DNA of 64,000 bases, from positions 1 through 64,000 of the forward strand of contig NZ_BOOF01000042.1 in assembly GCF_016863095.1 (NCBI RefSeq), read 5' to 3'. This document shows, in pieces, positions 1-9,514 of this stretch. The notes below the pieces were generated by a model. The model did no database searches. It was given only the letters and a program-made list of their open reading frames with translations, and was not told the origin of the DNA. This stretch comes from Microbispora siamensis (lineage in GTDB: Bacteria; Actinomycetota; Actinomycetes; Streptosporangiales; Streptosporangiaceae). The first letter of the stretch is position 1. The number at the start of each line of letters is the position of its first letter. The translations under genes were made by a program, and so were the position numbers.

Positions 1-1
1 T

Positions 2-78
2 TGGTAGCGGGGACAGGATTTGAACCTGCGACCTCTGGGTTATGAGCCCAGCGAGCTACCGAGCTGCTCCACCCCGCG
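2..78 (-). tRNA. initiator tRNA-Met (CAU)
   Basis: A full cloverleaf can be read on the minus strand, beginning CGCGGGG and ending with an encoded CCA. The anticodon is CAT. Two initiator hallmarks are visible: an unpaired first position (C1 opposite T72) and three consecutive G:C pairs in the anticodon stem (GGG/CCC around CTCATAA). It therefore serves translation initiation as fMet-tRNA rather than elongation. It lies 81 nt beyond the stop of the UPF0182 gene on the same strand. Confidence 0.97.
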
Positions 79-159
79 TCGGCTCTACGAGGTTATCCCG
101 GTATCGGGCGGGAGGCAAACCGGAGCCCCGCGCCCGTGGGGACGCGGGGCTCCGGAAGG

Positions 160-3141
160 TCAGCCGCTCGGTGTGGGGCTGGGAGTCGCACCGGCCGGCG
201 GGCTCCCGCTCGCACTCGGACTGGCGCTCGCGCTCGGGGCGGGAGACGCCGTCGCGGCGGGCGTCCCGCCCTTCAGCTTGGCCAGGTCGTCCAGCGCCTT
301 CTTCAGCGAGGTCTGCGCATCGCCGTACGCCTTCCAATCGGGCGGGTTCGCCGACAGCGCCTTCTGCGAGTCGTCGTACGCCCGCTGGGCCCGGTCGAGC
401 GCCGACGTCAGCGCCGAGGAGTTCTCCGGCGGGGTGACCTGCCCGGGCGGCTGGTTCGGCGTCTGCTCGGGCGGTGTCGCCACGGTGCCGCCGAACACCT
501 GCTCCAGCGCGTTGCCGAGCGTGGGGCCGAAGCCGACCTTCTCGCCGTACAGCACGAGCACCCGGCGGAGGGTCGGATACTTGCCCGAGGTCTCCGCGCG
601 CGGCTGGATGTAGACCGGCTCGACGTACAGCAGGCCGTTGCCGAACGGCAGCGTGAGCAGGTTGCCGTACAGCACGTCGGTGCCGCCGCCGCGCAGCAGG
701 TTGAGCTCGGTCGACACCGTGGTGTTCGACTCGAACAGGTTCTGCGCCTGTGGCGGACCCTGGATCGCCGTCGTGCTCGGCAACTGGAGGATCTCCAGTG
801 GCGGGTTCGGCGTGGCGGCCGTCGCGTCGACCGCCATGAACGCCGCCATGTTCTGCCGCTGGTTGGGCACGAACGTGGTCGTCAGCGAGAAACGCTCGGT
901 CTCGCTGCCCGGCATCTTCATCGTCACGTAGTACGGCGGCTGCTTGCTCTTGCCGGTCGCCGGGTCCTCGGGGACCTTCCAGAAGTCCTGGCCGCCGAAG
1001 AACGCGTTGGCGTCGGTGACGTGGTAGGAGGTGAGGATCTCCCGCTGGGCCTTGAACAGGTCGGCCGGGTAGCGCAGGTGGGCGCGCAGCGCCTGGCTGA
1101 TCTGCGACGCCGGCTTGACGACCCCGCCAAAGGCCTTCTCCCAGGTCTTCAGCACCGGGTCGGACTCGTCCCAGGCGTACAGGGTCACCGTGCCGTCGTA
1201 GGCGTCCACGGTCGCCTTGACCGAGTTGCGGATGTAGTTGATCTCGTCCCTGGGCACCTGCGGCACACCGAGGCGGCTCGACTGCACGTCGGTGGTCAGC
1301 GACTCCAGGCTCTTGCGCTCGGAGTAGGGGTAGGAGTCGGAGGTCGTGTACGCGTCCACGATCCACACGATCCGCCCGTCCACCACGGCCGGGTACGGGT
1401 CGCGGTCCAGCGTGAGGAACGGCGCGACCTGCTGGATGCGCTCCACCGGCTCGCGGTTGTAGAGGATGCGGGACTCGGAGTTGATGTTCGAGTTCAGCAG
1501 CAGGTTGGTCTCGCCGTACTTCACCGCGTAGAGCAGGCGGCGGAAGAAGTTCCCGATCGAGACGCCGCCCTTGCCCTCATAGGTGCTGTTGACCTGGCCC
1601 GTGTTGTTCTGCTGGTCGGCGCCCGGCTGTCCCTGCTGCGGGTAGTCGAGCTCGATCTTCTTGCCCGACTTGGGACCGCCGACGATCGAGTAGTCGGGCG
1701 AGTTCTCGCCGAAGTAGACGCGGGGCTCGTAGTCGCCGAGGTCGCCGACCGGCGGGATGTCGCGCTCGCTGAACTCCGGCAGGCCGCTGCTGTCCACCTT
1801 GTTGCCGGGCGCGGCGACGAAGCCGAACCCGTGCGTGTAGACCAGGTGGTCGTTGATCCAGTTGCGCTGCCCGTCCGGCGGGCGGCCGATCTCGCGGACC
1901 GCCACCACCGTGTCGCGCGGCTTGCCGTCGACGGGATACCTGTCGATGTCGAGCTGCTCGGGGAACTGGTAGTAGCCCTTGATCTGCTGCTTCTGCTGGA
2001 ACGTCGGCGACAGCAGGCTCGGGTCGAGCAGGCGCATGCCGGGGATGGCCGACGCCTCGGTCTGCAGCACGGATGCGTCGGTGTCGGTCTTGGCGCTGTA
2101 CTCCGTGACCTTCGCCGTGTCGACTCCGTAGGCCTTTCGGGTCGCGTCGATGTTGCGCTGGATGTACGCCTGCTCCTTGCTCTGCTGGTTCGGCTTGACC
2201 TGGAACTGCTCGACCAGCGAGGGATACACGGTGCCGATCAGGACCGCCGACAGCACCAGCAGCCCGAACGCCACGCCCGGGAACATCCCGCCCGGCCTGA
2301 TGACGCCGGCGAAGAAGATCAGCGCGCAGATGAGGGAGATGACCGCGAGGATCCCCTTCGCCGGGAGCACCGCGTGCACGTCGGTGTACGACGCGCCGAA
2401 GACCTTGCCGCGGTCGGAGAAGACCAGGCTGTACCTGTCGAGCCAGTAGGCCGCGGCCTTGAGCAGGACGAACACGCCGAGCAGCACCGACAGGTGCGCC
2501 CGGGCGGCCCGGGTGGCGTGCACCCCGCCCGGCGAGGAGATCCGGAACCCGCCGTACAGGTAGTGCACGACCACGGCCGCGATGATCGACAGGACGACGG
2601 CCGTGAACAGGAAGTTCAGCAGCATCCGCAGGAACGGGATCGTGAACACGAAGAACGACAGGTCGAGGCCGAACTGCGCGTCCTTCTCGTTGAAGGGCGT
2701 GCGGTTCACGAACTGCAGCCAGATCCTCCACTGTCCGGCCGTGGACGAGCCCGTGAACAGGGCCAGCACGCCCAGGCCGACCAGGAAGACCAGCCGCCGG
2801 TGGGGATCGAGGGCCACCCGGTAGCGGTCGGCGCCCTGCGGCGCCCCGAACATCCCCGGCCCGAACATCGGGCGGGTGCGGTGCGCGAGCACCATGTTGC
2901 CGCCCACGACGGCGATCATCAGGGCGGCGCCCACGACGAACAGCACCACCTGGGTGAGCAGCATCGTGGAGAAAACCGAGGAGAAGTTCACCGAGTCGTA
3001 CCAGAGGTAGTCGGTGTAGATCCCCGAGAAGACCAGCAGTAACACGACGATCGCCACGACGGCGATCAGCACGGGTATCAGAAGGCGCGGCCGTCGGGGC
3101 AAGCGCACCGCCCGTCCGGCTCCGGGGCTCCGGAAGCTCAA
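160..3141 (-). CDS. UPF0182 family large membrane protein
   Basis: A 993-residue protein matching the UPF0182 family (PF03699), conserved in actinobacteria and of unknown function. The N-terminal third (about residues 20-300) holds roughly seven hydrophobic membrane segments, for example LLIPVLIAVVAIVVLLLVF near residue 20. A long extracytoplasmic domain follows, and the last ~45 residues are a Pro/Ser/Ala-rich tail ending TPSG. The start is a TTG preceded by AAGGGG about 8 nt upstream; the nearby TTG at 3148 is in another frame. About 170 nt separate it from the next gene upstream on the same strand, so it probably has its own promoter. Family assignment is firm; no activity can be inferred. 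Confidence 0.93.
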   Translation of the reverse strand: MSFRSPGAGRAVRLPRRPRLLIPVLIAVVAIVVLLLVFSGIYTDYLWYDSVNFSSVFSTMLLTQVVLFVVGAALMIAVVGGNMVLAHRTRPMFGPGMFGAPQGADRYRVALDPHRRLVFLVGLGVLALFTGSSTAGQWRIWLQFVNRTPFNEKDAQFGLDLSFFVFTIPFLRMLLNFLFTAVVLSIIAAVVVHYLYGGFRISSPGGVHATRAARAHLSVLLGVFVLLKAAAYWLDRYSLVFSDRGKVFGASYTDVHAVLPAKGILAVISLICALIFFAGVIRPGGMFPGVAFGLLVLSAVLIGTVYPSLVEQFQVKPNQQSKEQAYIQRNIDATRKAYGVDTAKVTEYSAKTDTDASVLQTEASAIPGMRLLDPSLLSPTFQQKQQIKGYYQFPEQLDIDRYPVDGKPRDTVVAVREIGRPPDGQRNWINDHLVYTHGFGFVAAPGNKVDSSGLPEFSERDIPPVGDLGDYEPRVYFGENSPDYSIVGGPKSGKKIELDYPQQGQPGADQQNNTGQVNSTYEGKGGVSIGNFFRRLLYAVKYGETNLLLNSNINSESRILYNREPVERIQQVAPFLTLDRDPYPAVVDGRIVWIVDAYTTSDSYPYSERKSLESLTTDVQSSRLGVPQVPRDEINYIRNSVKATVDAYDGTVTLYAWDESDPVLKTWEKAFGGVVKPASQISQALRAHLRYPADLFKAQREILTSYHVTDANAFFGGQDFWKVPEDPATGKSKQPPYYVTMKMPGSETERFSLTTTFVPNQRQNMAAFMAVDATAATPNPPLEILQLPSTTAIQGPPQAQNLFESNTTVSTELNLLRGGGTDVLYGNLLTLPFGNGLLYVEPVYIQPRAETSGKYPTLRRVLVLYGEKVGFGPTLGNALEQVFGGTVATPPEQTPNQPPGQVTPPENSSALTSALDRAQRAYDDSQKALSANPPDWKAYGDAQTSLKKALDDLAKLKGGTPAATASPAPSASASPSASGSPPAGATPSPTPSG

Positions 3142-3312
3142 CGCTCAACCCCTTGTCTCAGATTGGCAGGGCCATGATTGTCAGAGGGCAACGGTCCGTG
3201 CTTGGAAACCTACACTGCGGCCGGCGTGGTCGTGGTAACAGATCTGATCGTTCTCGTGACGCCCTCCCGCCTCAAGACGGGCAGGTCACGGCCCCGCGCC
3301 CGCGGCGTACGC

Positions 3313-4359
3313 TCAGCCGGCCGGGCAGACGGGGACCTCGCCCGAGTGATCGCGCAGGGCGTCGATTGCCTTGATCGCGCCGTCCAGCGTCTCGACCCGC
3401 ACCAGGCGCAGCCCGGCGGGCGCGGCCTTGACGGCGTCGGCGCAGTTGCCGGCGGGCGTGAGGAAGACCGTGGCGCCGGCCCGGCGTGCGCCCACCATCT
3501 TCTGCTCGATGCCGCCGATCGGGCCGACCTGGCCGGCCGGGTCGATCGTGCCGGTGCCCGCGATCGACATGCCTCCGGTGAGCGCCCCCGGCGTCAGCTT
3601 GTCGTAGATGCCCAGCGAGAACATCAGGCCCGCGCTCGGCCCGCCGACCTCGCCGACGCTGATGTCGACCTTGAACGGGAACCGGTAGCCCGAACGCATC
3701 TGGACGCCGACCTTGGACTTGCCGTCCTTGCCCGCCACGGTGCCGACCTGCACCTGCGTCGAGGCGCCGGCGCGCCTGACCGTGAACGTCACCTGCTCGC
3801 CGGGCTTGTGGCTCTGCACGGACGACGCGACGGACGTGAGCTCGCCCACCGCCGTGCCGTCCACCGCCGTGATCTCGTCACCCGGCTTGAGCTTCCCGTC
3901 GGCCGGCGCCCCCTTGTCGGTCTGCGCGACCGTGACCACCTTCTCGATGGGGATCTTGAGCGCGTTCAGCGCGGCGGCGGTGGCCGACTGCTGCGAGTCG
4001 GTCATCTCCTGCGTGTTCTGCTCCGCGACCTGCTGGGCCGAGGTGGACTTCGGGAACAGCGTCTCCTCCGGCACCACGGCGACCGTCGGGTCGAGCCAGC
4101 CGCGCAGCGCGGTGAGCAGGTCGAGACGGTTGTCGGGCCCGCCCTGGTAGGCGACGGTGACCAGGCTCAGCCTGCCCTGTGTGGGATAGGTCTCATGGCC
4201 CGAGATCGTGATAACCGGTTTGCCCTTGACGTCCCCGATCGTGTTCTCGGTGGGGCCGGGGCTCAGCACGACGTACGGCACCGGCAGCATGGCGCCGATC
4301 ACGGCCAACGCGAGCGCGAGGAAACCCGCGACCAGCAGGGTCAGAGCGCGTCGGGACAT
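3313..4359 (-). CDS. PDZ-domain Lon-like serine protease (YlbL family)
   Basis: A 348-residue membrane-anchored protease. Residues 7-29 form a signal anchor, a PDZ domain spans about 125-205 (GKLKPGDEITAVDGTAV), and a Lon-type (S16) catalytic domain follows from about 230. The Ser-Lys dyad is visible: S242 in GGPSAG and K287 in IEQKMVGARRAG. Members of this family lack the Lon AAA ATPase and act outside the membrane on unidentified substrates. The ATG start has no close competitor. It sits between moaE and the UPF0182 gene on the same strand, 43 nt after moaE, so co-transcription with moaE is possible although the functions are unrelated. Confidence 0.92.
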   Translation of the reverse strand: MSRRALTLLVAGFLALALAVIGAMLPVPYVVLSPGPTENTIGDVKGKPVITISGHETYPTQGRLSLVTVAYQGGPDNRLDLLTALRGWLDPTVAVVPEETLFPKSTSAQQVAEQNTQEMTDSQQSATAAALNALKIPIEKVVTVAQTDKGAPADGKLKPGDEITAVDGTAVGELTSVASSVQSHKPGEQVTFTVRRAGASTQVQVGTVAGKDGKSKVGVQMRSGYRFPFKVDISVGEVGGPSAGLMFSLGIYDKLTPGALTGGMSIAGTGTIDPAGQVGPIGGIEQKMVGARRAGATVFLTPAGNCADAVKAAPAGLRLVRVETLDGAIKAIDALRDHSGEVPVCPAG

Positions 4360-4402
4360 GGACGAACTCTATGCGTTCCGGGCTCCTGGCATTCCGCGGG
4401 CG

Positions 4403-4828
4403 CTAATCGCAGGCGCCGACCCACTCGGCGTCCCCGTCGGCGAACACCTGGTGCTTCCAGATGGGCACCTCGTGCTTGAGATCGTCGATCAGCCTGCGGC
4501 AGGCCTCGAACGCCTCGCCGCGGTGGGGACAGGCGGCCGCCACGACGACGGCGATCTCCCCCAGGCGCAGGTCGCCCACCCTGTGGACGGCCGCCAGCGC
4601 CGTCACCTGGTGGTCGGTCGCCACCTTCTCCGCGACCCTGCGCAGGTGCTCCTCCGCGGACGGGTGCGCCGAGTACGACAGGAGCGTCACCGGCCTGCCG
4701 CCGTCCTGCTCGCGTACGGTGCCGACGAAGACCGCCGTGCCCCCTGCGGCGTGGTCCTCCACCGCGCCCAGCACCTCGTCCACGGACAGCGGGGTGTCGC
4801 GAATGCCCAGCAATCGGATGACGTCCAC
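4403..4828 (-). CDS. moaE: molybdopterin synthase catalytic subunit MoaE
   Basis: A 141-residue MoaE. The family-typical features are the N-terminal GTAVFVGTVRE strand, the HRVGDL segment, and the PIWKHQ motif carrying the catalytic lysine. It is the large subunit of molybdopterin synthase, converting cyclic pyranopterin monophosphate to molybdopterin with sulfur carried by MoaD. No moaD is nearby; moeZ, which can sulfurylate MoaD-type carriers, lies at about 49 kb. The GTG start has no Shine-Dalgarno, but TAATCT (4836-4841, minus strand) lies 7 nt upstream, so a leaderless transcript is plausible. Confidence 0.95.
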   Translation of the reverse strand: MDVIRLLGIRDTPLSVDEVLGAVEDHAAGGTAVFVGTVREQDGGRPVTLLSYSAHPSAEEHLRRVAEKVATDHQVTALAAVHRVGDLRLGEIAVVVAAACPHRGEAFEACRRLIDDLKHEVPIWKHQVFADGDAEWVGACD

Positions 4829-4835
4829 GTTCCCG

Positions 4836-4841
4836 AGATTA
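4836..4841 (-). promoter_or_regulatory. candidate -10 box for leaderless moaE transcript
   Basis: TAATCT on the minus strand ends 7 nt before the moaE GTG, the distance expected between a -10 element and a transcription start at the start codon. No ribosome-binding site fits between them. No clear -35 is visible. Inference only. Confidence 0.4.
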
Positions 4842-4855
4842 GTGCCTGAACCCGA

Positions 4856-5926
4856 TCAGGTGCGGCGCTTCCGCCGGGCGGCGCGGACGATCGCAGCCGT
4901 GCCGATGACCGCGACGGTCGCGCCCGCGGCGGTGATCGTGGCCTCCTTGCCCGACAGGCGGCGGCCGACGACCGCGTGCCTGCCCTCGGACAGTTCAAGC
5001 AGTTCCCGCAGGGCCGCCTCGTTGGTCCAGGCCGGCTTCCAGCCCGCCTCCCGCAGCGCCACGCCGTCGACCACCCACGGATAGACCACGTAGTGCAGGT
5101 CGGTCGCGGCGGTCGGCGTGATGCCGAGCCGGTGCAGCCGCTGTGCGGTGCCGAACGTCACACCCGCCGGCAGCTCGAACCGCTTGAGGCCGGAGATCTC
5201 CTCCACCTGCTCCATCTCCAGCCAGCCCTCGGAGCCGACCGCCACGACCCCGCCGACCCGGCCGAGGGCGGCGGCCTCCAGCGCGGACACCAGGTCGTCG
5301 ACGTGGCAGAACTGCCAGCGCGGCAGGCAGCCCTTCACGACCAGCAGCCGGGGCGCCTCGAAGTGGCGGGTGATGACGGTGTCGACGCCCGGCCCGACCA
5401 GGGCGGCGGGCCGCAGCACGGTCACCTCCAGGCCGGGATGCGCCCGCAGCGACCGCCGCACCAGGGCCTCGATCTCCAGGTGATCGCCCACCAGGCCGGT
5501 GTCGGGCTCGGCCGCGACCGGGGCGTCCTCGGGCAGGGGCACCGGGTTGTCGGCGGCGGCGCCGTACACCATCGCGCTCGTCACCAGCACGACCCGCCGC
5601 ACCCGGGCCGCGGCGCAGGCCGTGAGCACGGTCTGGGCGGCGCGCAGGTTGTAGCGGCGGCGCTCGGCGGGATCGGTGTCGAGCGACTCGTCCGTGCCGA
5701 GATGCACCAGGACGTCCACGTCGGAGATCCGGTTCGCCAAGAGCGGATCACGAATGTCGAGGACTCGCCAGGTGACGTCCGGGACGTCGCCGCGCTGCTC
5801 GTCGATGGCCACCACGCGGCGGAAATCCGCAGACGAGGCCACCTTTGCGAGGAACGCCCGGCCGAGACCGGAGGCGGCGCCGGTGACGGCGACGACGGGG
5901 GGACGCAGGCGTTTCGAGGTAGGCAC
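4856..5926 (-). CDS. NAD-dependent epimerase/SDR-type protein with C-terminal membrane anchor
   Basis: A 356-residue extended short-chain dehydrogenase. The N-terminal nucleotide-binding motif TGAASGLG is followed by DVLVHLG and LVTSAMVYG, typical of the nucleotide-sugar epimerase superfamily. The usual YxxxK is not evident after VYG, so catalytic competence is uncertain. The C-terminus has a hydrophobic stretch (ITAAGATVAVIGTAAIVRAA) followed by basic residues, suggesting a membrane tether. The GTG start at 5926 is preceded by GTGAGGA; the frame stays open upstream but runs into the divergent gene, so the shorter start is chosen. Substrate unknown. Confidence 0.85.
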   Translation of the reverse strand: MPTSKRLRPPVVAVTGAASGLGRAFLAKVASSADFRRVVAIDEQRGDVPDVTWRVLDIRDPLLANRISDVDVLVHLGTDESLDTDPAERRRYNLRAAQTVLTACAAARVRRVVLVTSAMVYGAAADNPVPLPEDAPVAAEPDTGLVGDHLEIEALVRRSLRAHPGLEVTVLRPAALVGPGVDTVITRHFEAPRLLVVKGCLPRWQFCHVDDLVSALEAAALGRVGGVVAVGSEGWLEMEQVEEISGLKRFELPAGVTFGTAQRLHRLGITPTAATDLHYVVYPWVVDGVALREAGWKPAWTNEAALRELLELSEGRHAVVGRRLSGKEATITAAGATVAVIGTAAIVRAARRKRRT

Positions 5927-6008
5927 GAGGTCCTCACTTTGCACTGATCCGCCCCACGGCGGATAACGTGGCGGATGTGGACTCCTCCATCCTGCACGAG
6001 GTGGCGCG

Positions 6009-7274
6009 GTGACTGACCTGCCAGGTCGCGAAAACGACCCCAACGACAATCCGTTCGCCATGTTCGGCAGCCCGGAGCAGATCGCCGCGGCCATGCGGCA
6101 GTTCGCCGACATGCTGTCCGCCTCGCCGGAGGCCGGGCCCGTCAACTGGGACATGGCGAAGAACATCGCACGGCACGCCGTGGTCGCCGAGGGCGATCCG
6201 AGCGTCATGGAGGGCGAGCGACGCCAGATCGTCGAAGCCCTCAACCTGGCCGACCTGTGGCTCAACGAGGTGACCACGCTGCCGAGCGGCGTGACCACCC
6301 CGCAGGCCTGGAGCCGGTCGGAGTGGATCGAGAAGACGATCCCGGTCTGGAAGCAGCTGTGCGATCCCGTCGCCGCCCAGATGGTGGAGACGATGGGCGG
6401 CACGCTCGGCGGGGCGGGGCTGCCGCCCGAGGCGCAGGCCATGGCCGGGCCGCTCATGGGCATGCTCAGGCAGATGGGCAGCATGATGGTCGGCCAGCAG
6501 ATCGGCCAGGCCCTCGGCTCGCTCGCCCGCGAGGTGGTCGGCTCCTCCGACATCGGCCTGCCCCTGTCGGACACCGCCGCCCTGCTGCCCGGAGGCGTCG
6601 CCGCCTTCAGCAGCGGCCTGGAGACGCCCTCGGACGAGATCCGTCTCTACCTCGCGCTGCGCGAGGCGGCGCACCACCGGCTCTTCCAGCACGTCCCGTG
6701 GCTGCGGGCGCACCTGCTCGGCGCGGTCGACGAGTACGCCCAGGGCATCACGGTGGACGTGTCCGCCCTGCAGGACAAGCTCCAGGGGCTCGACCTCAGC
6801 GACCCGGAGCGCATCCAGGAGGTCCTGGGCGGCGGCGAGCTGCTCAAGCCCGAGGAGACCGAGCGGCAGAAGGCCGCGCTCTCCCGGCTGGAGACCGCGC
6901 TCGCGCTGGTCGAGGGCTGGGTGGCCACGGTGGTCGACGCCGCCGCGGAGGGCAAGCTCCCGTCCGCCGCTGCGCTGGCCGAGACCGTACGGCGCCGCCG
7001 TGCCACGGGCGGCCCCGCCGAGCGGACCTTCGCCACGCTGGTGGGCCTGGAGCTGCGCCCGAGACGGCTGCGTGAGGCGGCCGCCCTGTGGAAGGCCCTG
7101 GGCGACGAGCGCGGGATCGAGGGCAGGGACGCCGTCTGGGGTCACCCCGACCTGATGCCCACCGCGGACGACCTGGACAACCCCGAGTCGTTCGTGAAGG
7201 GCGAGGCCGAGTTCGACCTGTCCGCGCTGGAAGAGCCCAAGGAGCCCGGCTCCGGCGGGGAGACCGGCGAGTAG
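6009..7274 (+). CDS. zinc-dependent metalloprotease family protein (Zincin_2/DUF2342)
   Basis: A 421-residue actinobacterial protein of the Zincin_2 family (PF10103; formerly DUF2342, called putative hydrolase or F420-biosynthesis-associated). A Met/Gly-rich helical N-terminal half (GPLMGMLRQMGSMMVGQQIGQALGSLAREV) precedes the EAAHHRLFQHVPWL segment, which supplies the metal-binding histidines of this family. The C-terminus ends in an acidic tail. The GTG start has GAGG about 8 nt upstream. It is divergent from the SDR gene with an 82-nt shared spacer and is followed 29 nt later by a NUDIX gene. Proteolytic activity is a family inference. Confidence 0.88.
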   Translation: MTDLPGRENDPNDNPFAMFGSPEQIAAAMRQFADMLSASPEAGPVNWDMAKNIARHAVVAEGDPSVMEGERRQIVEALNLADLWLNEVTTLPSGVTTPQAWSRSEWIEKTIPVWKQLCDPVAAQMVETMGGTLGGAGLPPEAQAMAGPLMGMLRQMGSMMVGQQIGQALGSLAREVVGSSDIGLPLSDTAALLPGGVAAFSSGLETPSDEIRLYLALREAAHHRLFQHVPWLRAHLLGAVDEYAQGITVDVSALQDKLQGLDLSDPERIQEVLGGGELLKPEETERQKAALSRLETALALVEGWVATVVDAAAEGKLPSAAALAETVRRRRATGGPAERTFATLVGLELRPRRLREAAALWKALGDERGIEGRDAVWGHPDLMPTADDLDNPESFVKGEAEFDLSALEEPKEPGSGGETGE

Positions 7275-7303
7275 GGTTCGCCGCCTGTCGGTAGGCTGCG
7301 CCG

Positions 7304-7846
7304 GTGAGCCTGCATCGTGACGCGCAAGCCGTACTGGCCGGATGGGTCGCGCCCACCCCCGAGGAGGAGCGGCTCCGCGAGGAGTTCCTGACGCACCTGC
7401 GCAGCCACGAGGACGCGATGTGGCGCGAGTGCGCTCCCGGCCATCTCACGGCGACGACGGCCGTCCTGTCGCACGACGGCGAACGGGTGCTGCTGACCCT
7501 GCACCCCAAGGCCGGGATGTGGCTGCCCATGGGCGGGCACTGCGAGACATCCGACGCCACGCTCGCGCAGGTCGCCCTGCGCGAGGCCACCGAGGAGTCG
7601 GGCATCCCCGGCCTGGTCCTGCTGGACGGGCCGCTCGCCCTCGACCGGCACAAGGTCTGGTGCCACCCGCCGCACAGCTGGCATCTGGACGTCGAGTACG
7701 GCGCGGTCGCGCCGCCGGGAGCCGAGGCGGTGATCAGCGACGAGTCCCTCGACCTGCGCTGGTTCCCCGTGGAGGAGATCCCGGAGCTGAGCGACGAGGC
7801 CACCCGGCGGCTGGCCCGCCGCGCCCGGTCGCTCCGCCGCGCCTGA
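7304..7846 (+). CDS. NUDIX hydrolase
   Basis: A 180-residue NUDIX protein. The NUDIX box is clear: GGHCET, then ALREATEESGI, giving the G-x5-E-x7-REUxEExGU pattern with one substitution in the leading part. An N-terminal extension of about 45 residues precedes the fold. Such enzymes cleave nucleoside diphosphate-linked compounds, but the substrate cannot be read from sequence. The GTG start follows the zincin stop by 29 nt, so the two are probably in one transcript. Confidence 0.9.
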   Translation: MSLHRDAQAVLAGWVAPTPEEERLREEFLTHLRSHEDAMWRECAPGHLTATTAVLSHDGERVLLTLHPKAGMWLPMGGHCETSDATLAQVALREATEESGIPGLVLLDGPLALDRHKVWCHPPHSWHLDVEYGAVAPPGAEAVISDESLDLRWFPVEEIPELSDEATRRLARRARSLRRA

Positions 7847-7911
7847 CTTCTACACGATTCGTGCACGTCACTCTTACATCGCCGTGCGCAACCGCTGGCT
7901 AGGGTCGGACC

Positions 7912-8919
7912 GTGACCAAGGTTGACGTGGGCGGCGAGATCGTTTCTCCCCCGCGCCGGAGGCTCCGGGTCCCCCCGCTCCTGGCGTGGATCGCGGTGGC
8001 GCCGTTCGCGGTCTGGGCGGCGGCCCGGCTCGCCGGAATCGACAGCGCCGTCCACATCTGGGGAGTCGGCGTCGCGCTGATGACGGGCACGCCGTACGTC
8101 GCGGCCGCGTCGCTCCTGGCGGTGCCGATCGCACTGGCCGCCCGCCGCGCGGCCGTGATCGCGGTGGCGGTGGCGGCGTCGGTCCTCCTGGCGGCCGTGG
8201 TCCTGCCCCGTGCGGCCGGCTCGGCCCCCACGGCCACCGGGCCGTCGCTGCGGATCCTCACGGTCAACCTCTTCTTCGGCGCGGGCGACGCCGCGACCGT
8301 GGTGGACCTCGTACGCAGGCTCGATCCGGACGTGCTCAACACGCAGGAGCTCACCCCCGAGGCCGTCCGGGCGCTGGACGAGGCGGGCGTGGGGACGCTG
8401 CTGCCGTACCGGCACCTGGAGGACGGGCCCGGGCCCTCGGGCAGCGGGATCTACGCCCGCCATCCCCTGACCGCGGCGCCCGACTTCGTGCCCGAGGGCG
8501 GCCACAACATGCCGAGGGCCCGGCTCGCTCTGCCGTCCGGGCCGCCCGTGGAGATCGTCGACGTGCACACCCTCGCCCCGCTGAACGGCCATGACGTGGC
8601 CCAGTGGACCGCCGAGCTGGCGGCGCTCCCGGCCGCATCCCCCGGCGTCGTACGCGTCCTGGCCGGCGACTTCAACGCGAGCCTCGACCACGCGGCCCTG
8701 CGCGCGGTGCTGGGGCGGGGATACGCGGACGCGGCCGACGCGACCGGCGACGGCCTGACCACCACCTGGCCGGCCGACAGGCGGTACCCGCCGTTGATCA
8801 CGATCGACCACGTGCTGTACGACGAGAGGGCGTCGGCGGTGAGCACCAGCGTTCACAAGGTCCCGGGCAGCGACCACCGGGCGTTCTTCGCCGAGCTTCG
8901 CCTCCCCCGGAGCCTGTGA
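7912..8919 (+). CDS. membrane-anchored endonuclease/exonuclease/phosphatase family protein
   Basis: A 335-residue protein with about three N-terminal hydrophobic segments (roughly residues 20-100) followed by an EEP-fold domain (PF03372). Catalytic signatures in order are LTVNLFFG, NTQELT (metal-binding Glu), GDFNAS (Asp/Asn), IDHVLY, and SDHRAFFAEL (catalytic His). The same architecture, membrane segments followed by an outward-facing EEP domain, is common in actinobacteria. It could act on nucleic acid, phospholipid or inositol phosphates; nothing selects among these. GTG start, 65 nt after the NUDIX gene and convergent with the next gene. Confidence 0.92.
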   Translation: MTKVDVGGEIVSPPRRRLRVPPLLAWIAVAPFAVWAAARLAGIDSAVHIWGVGVALMTGTPYVAAASLLAVPIALAARRAAVIAVAVAASVLLAAVVLPRAAGSAPTATGPSLRILTVNLFFGAGDAATVVDLVRRLDPDVLNTQELTPEAVRALDEAGVGTLLPYRHLEDGPGPSGSGIYARHPLTAAPDFVPEGGHNMPRARLALPSGPPVEIVDVHTLAPLNGHDVAQWTAELAALPAASPGVVRVLAGDFNASLDHAALRAVLGRGYADAADATGDGLTTTWPADRRYPPLITIDHVLYDERASAVSTSVHKVPGSDHRAFFAELRLPRSL

Positions 8920-8935
8920 CCCCTACGAGCAGGAC

Positions 8936-9514
8936 TCAGGTCAGCAGGGCCCGGGTGTTGTCCCAGCCTTCGAGACCCAGGTCGAGACGGGCCACGTCCT
9001 CCGGCTTCCTGAGCCGGTGCCAGCCGGGACCGGTGGCGACCATGCGAGGGCCCGGCGCCCGGCGGCGCATCGCCGCGACGACGTCGGGTTCGTCGAGGTC
9101 GGGCGCGGCCCACTCGGGGACCGGCAGGCGCGCCGCCACGGCGACGGCGCCGCCGCCCTCGGCCGGGCAGACCGCGAGATGCGCCCGCCCGAGCTCCCGG
9201 AAGAGCTTTCCGATCAGCAGCGGCGGCAGGTCGGGGGCGTCGGCGCTGACGATCACCGCCTCGTCCGCCGGAGGCAGCGCGGCGAAGGCGGCGGCGGGTG
9301 AGGCGATCGGCAGGACGGGCGTGCCAGGCCAGGCGATGTCCTCGAGCCCCGGCACGCCGGCCGACAGGATCACCGGCCGCACCAGTTCGAGCCCGGCGAC
9401 CATCTCGTAGGTGTCCTCGGCCATCGCCGTCAGGAACTCGGCCGGGTCGACGCCGGGCGGAGCGGCGTCGGCCATGCCTGGCGTGACCAGCACCGCGGCG
9501 ACCCTGGTCAACAC
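8936..9514 (-). CDS. DUF2064/MobA-like nucleotidyltransferase-fold protein
   Basis: About 192 residues resembling the DUF2064 (CofC/MobA-like, GT-A fold) family: VILSAG, then VIVSADAPDLP, a glycosyltransferase-type Asp-containing motif, and a C-terminal NTRALLT. The reaction is unknown; relatives transfer nucleotides or sugars. The start is uncertain: GTG at 9514 overlaps the stop of the upstream YgjP gene, while the next codon, TTG, has better spacing from GGAGGA. The overlap implies translational coupling with the peptidase. Family placement is from motifs only and is moderately sure. Confidence 0.7.
   Translation of the reverse strand: MLTRVAAVLVTPGMADAAPPGVDPAEFLTAMAEDTYEMVAGLELVRPVILSAGVPGLEDIAWPGTPVLPIASPAAAFAALPPADEAVIVSADAPDLPPLLIGKLFRELGRAHLAVCPAEGGGAVAVAARLPVPEWAAPDLDEPDVVAAMRRRAPGPRMVATGPGWHRLRKPEDVARLDLGLEGWDNTRALLT

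Noticed and set aside
136-3042. Long plus-strand open frame of 968 codons
   Set aside because: Antisense shadow of the UPF0182 gene; Arg/Val/Leu/Gly-rich product with no domain, as expected opposite GC-rich coding DNA.
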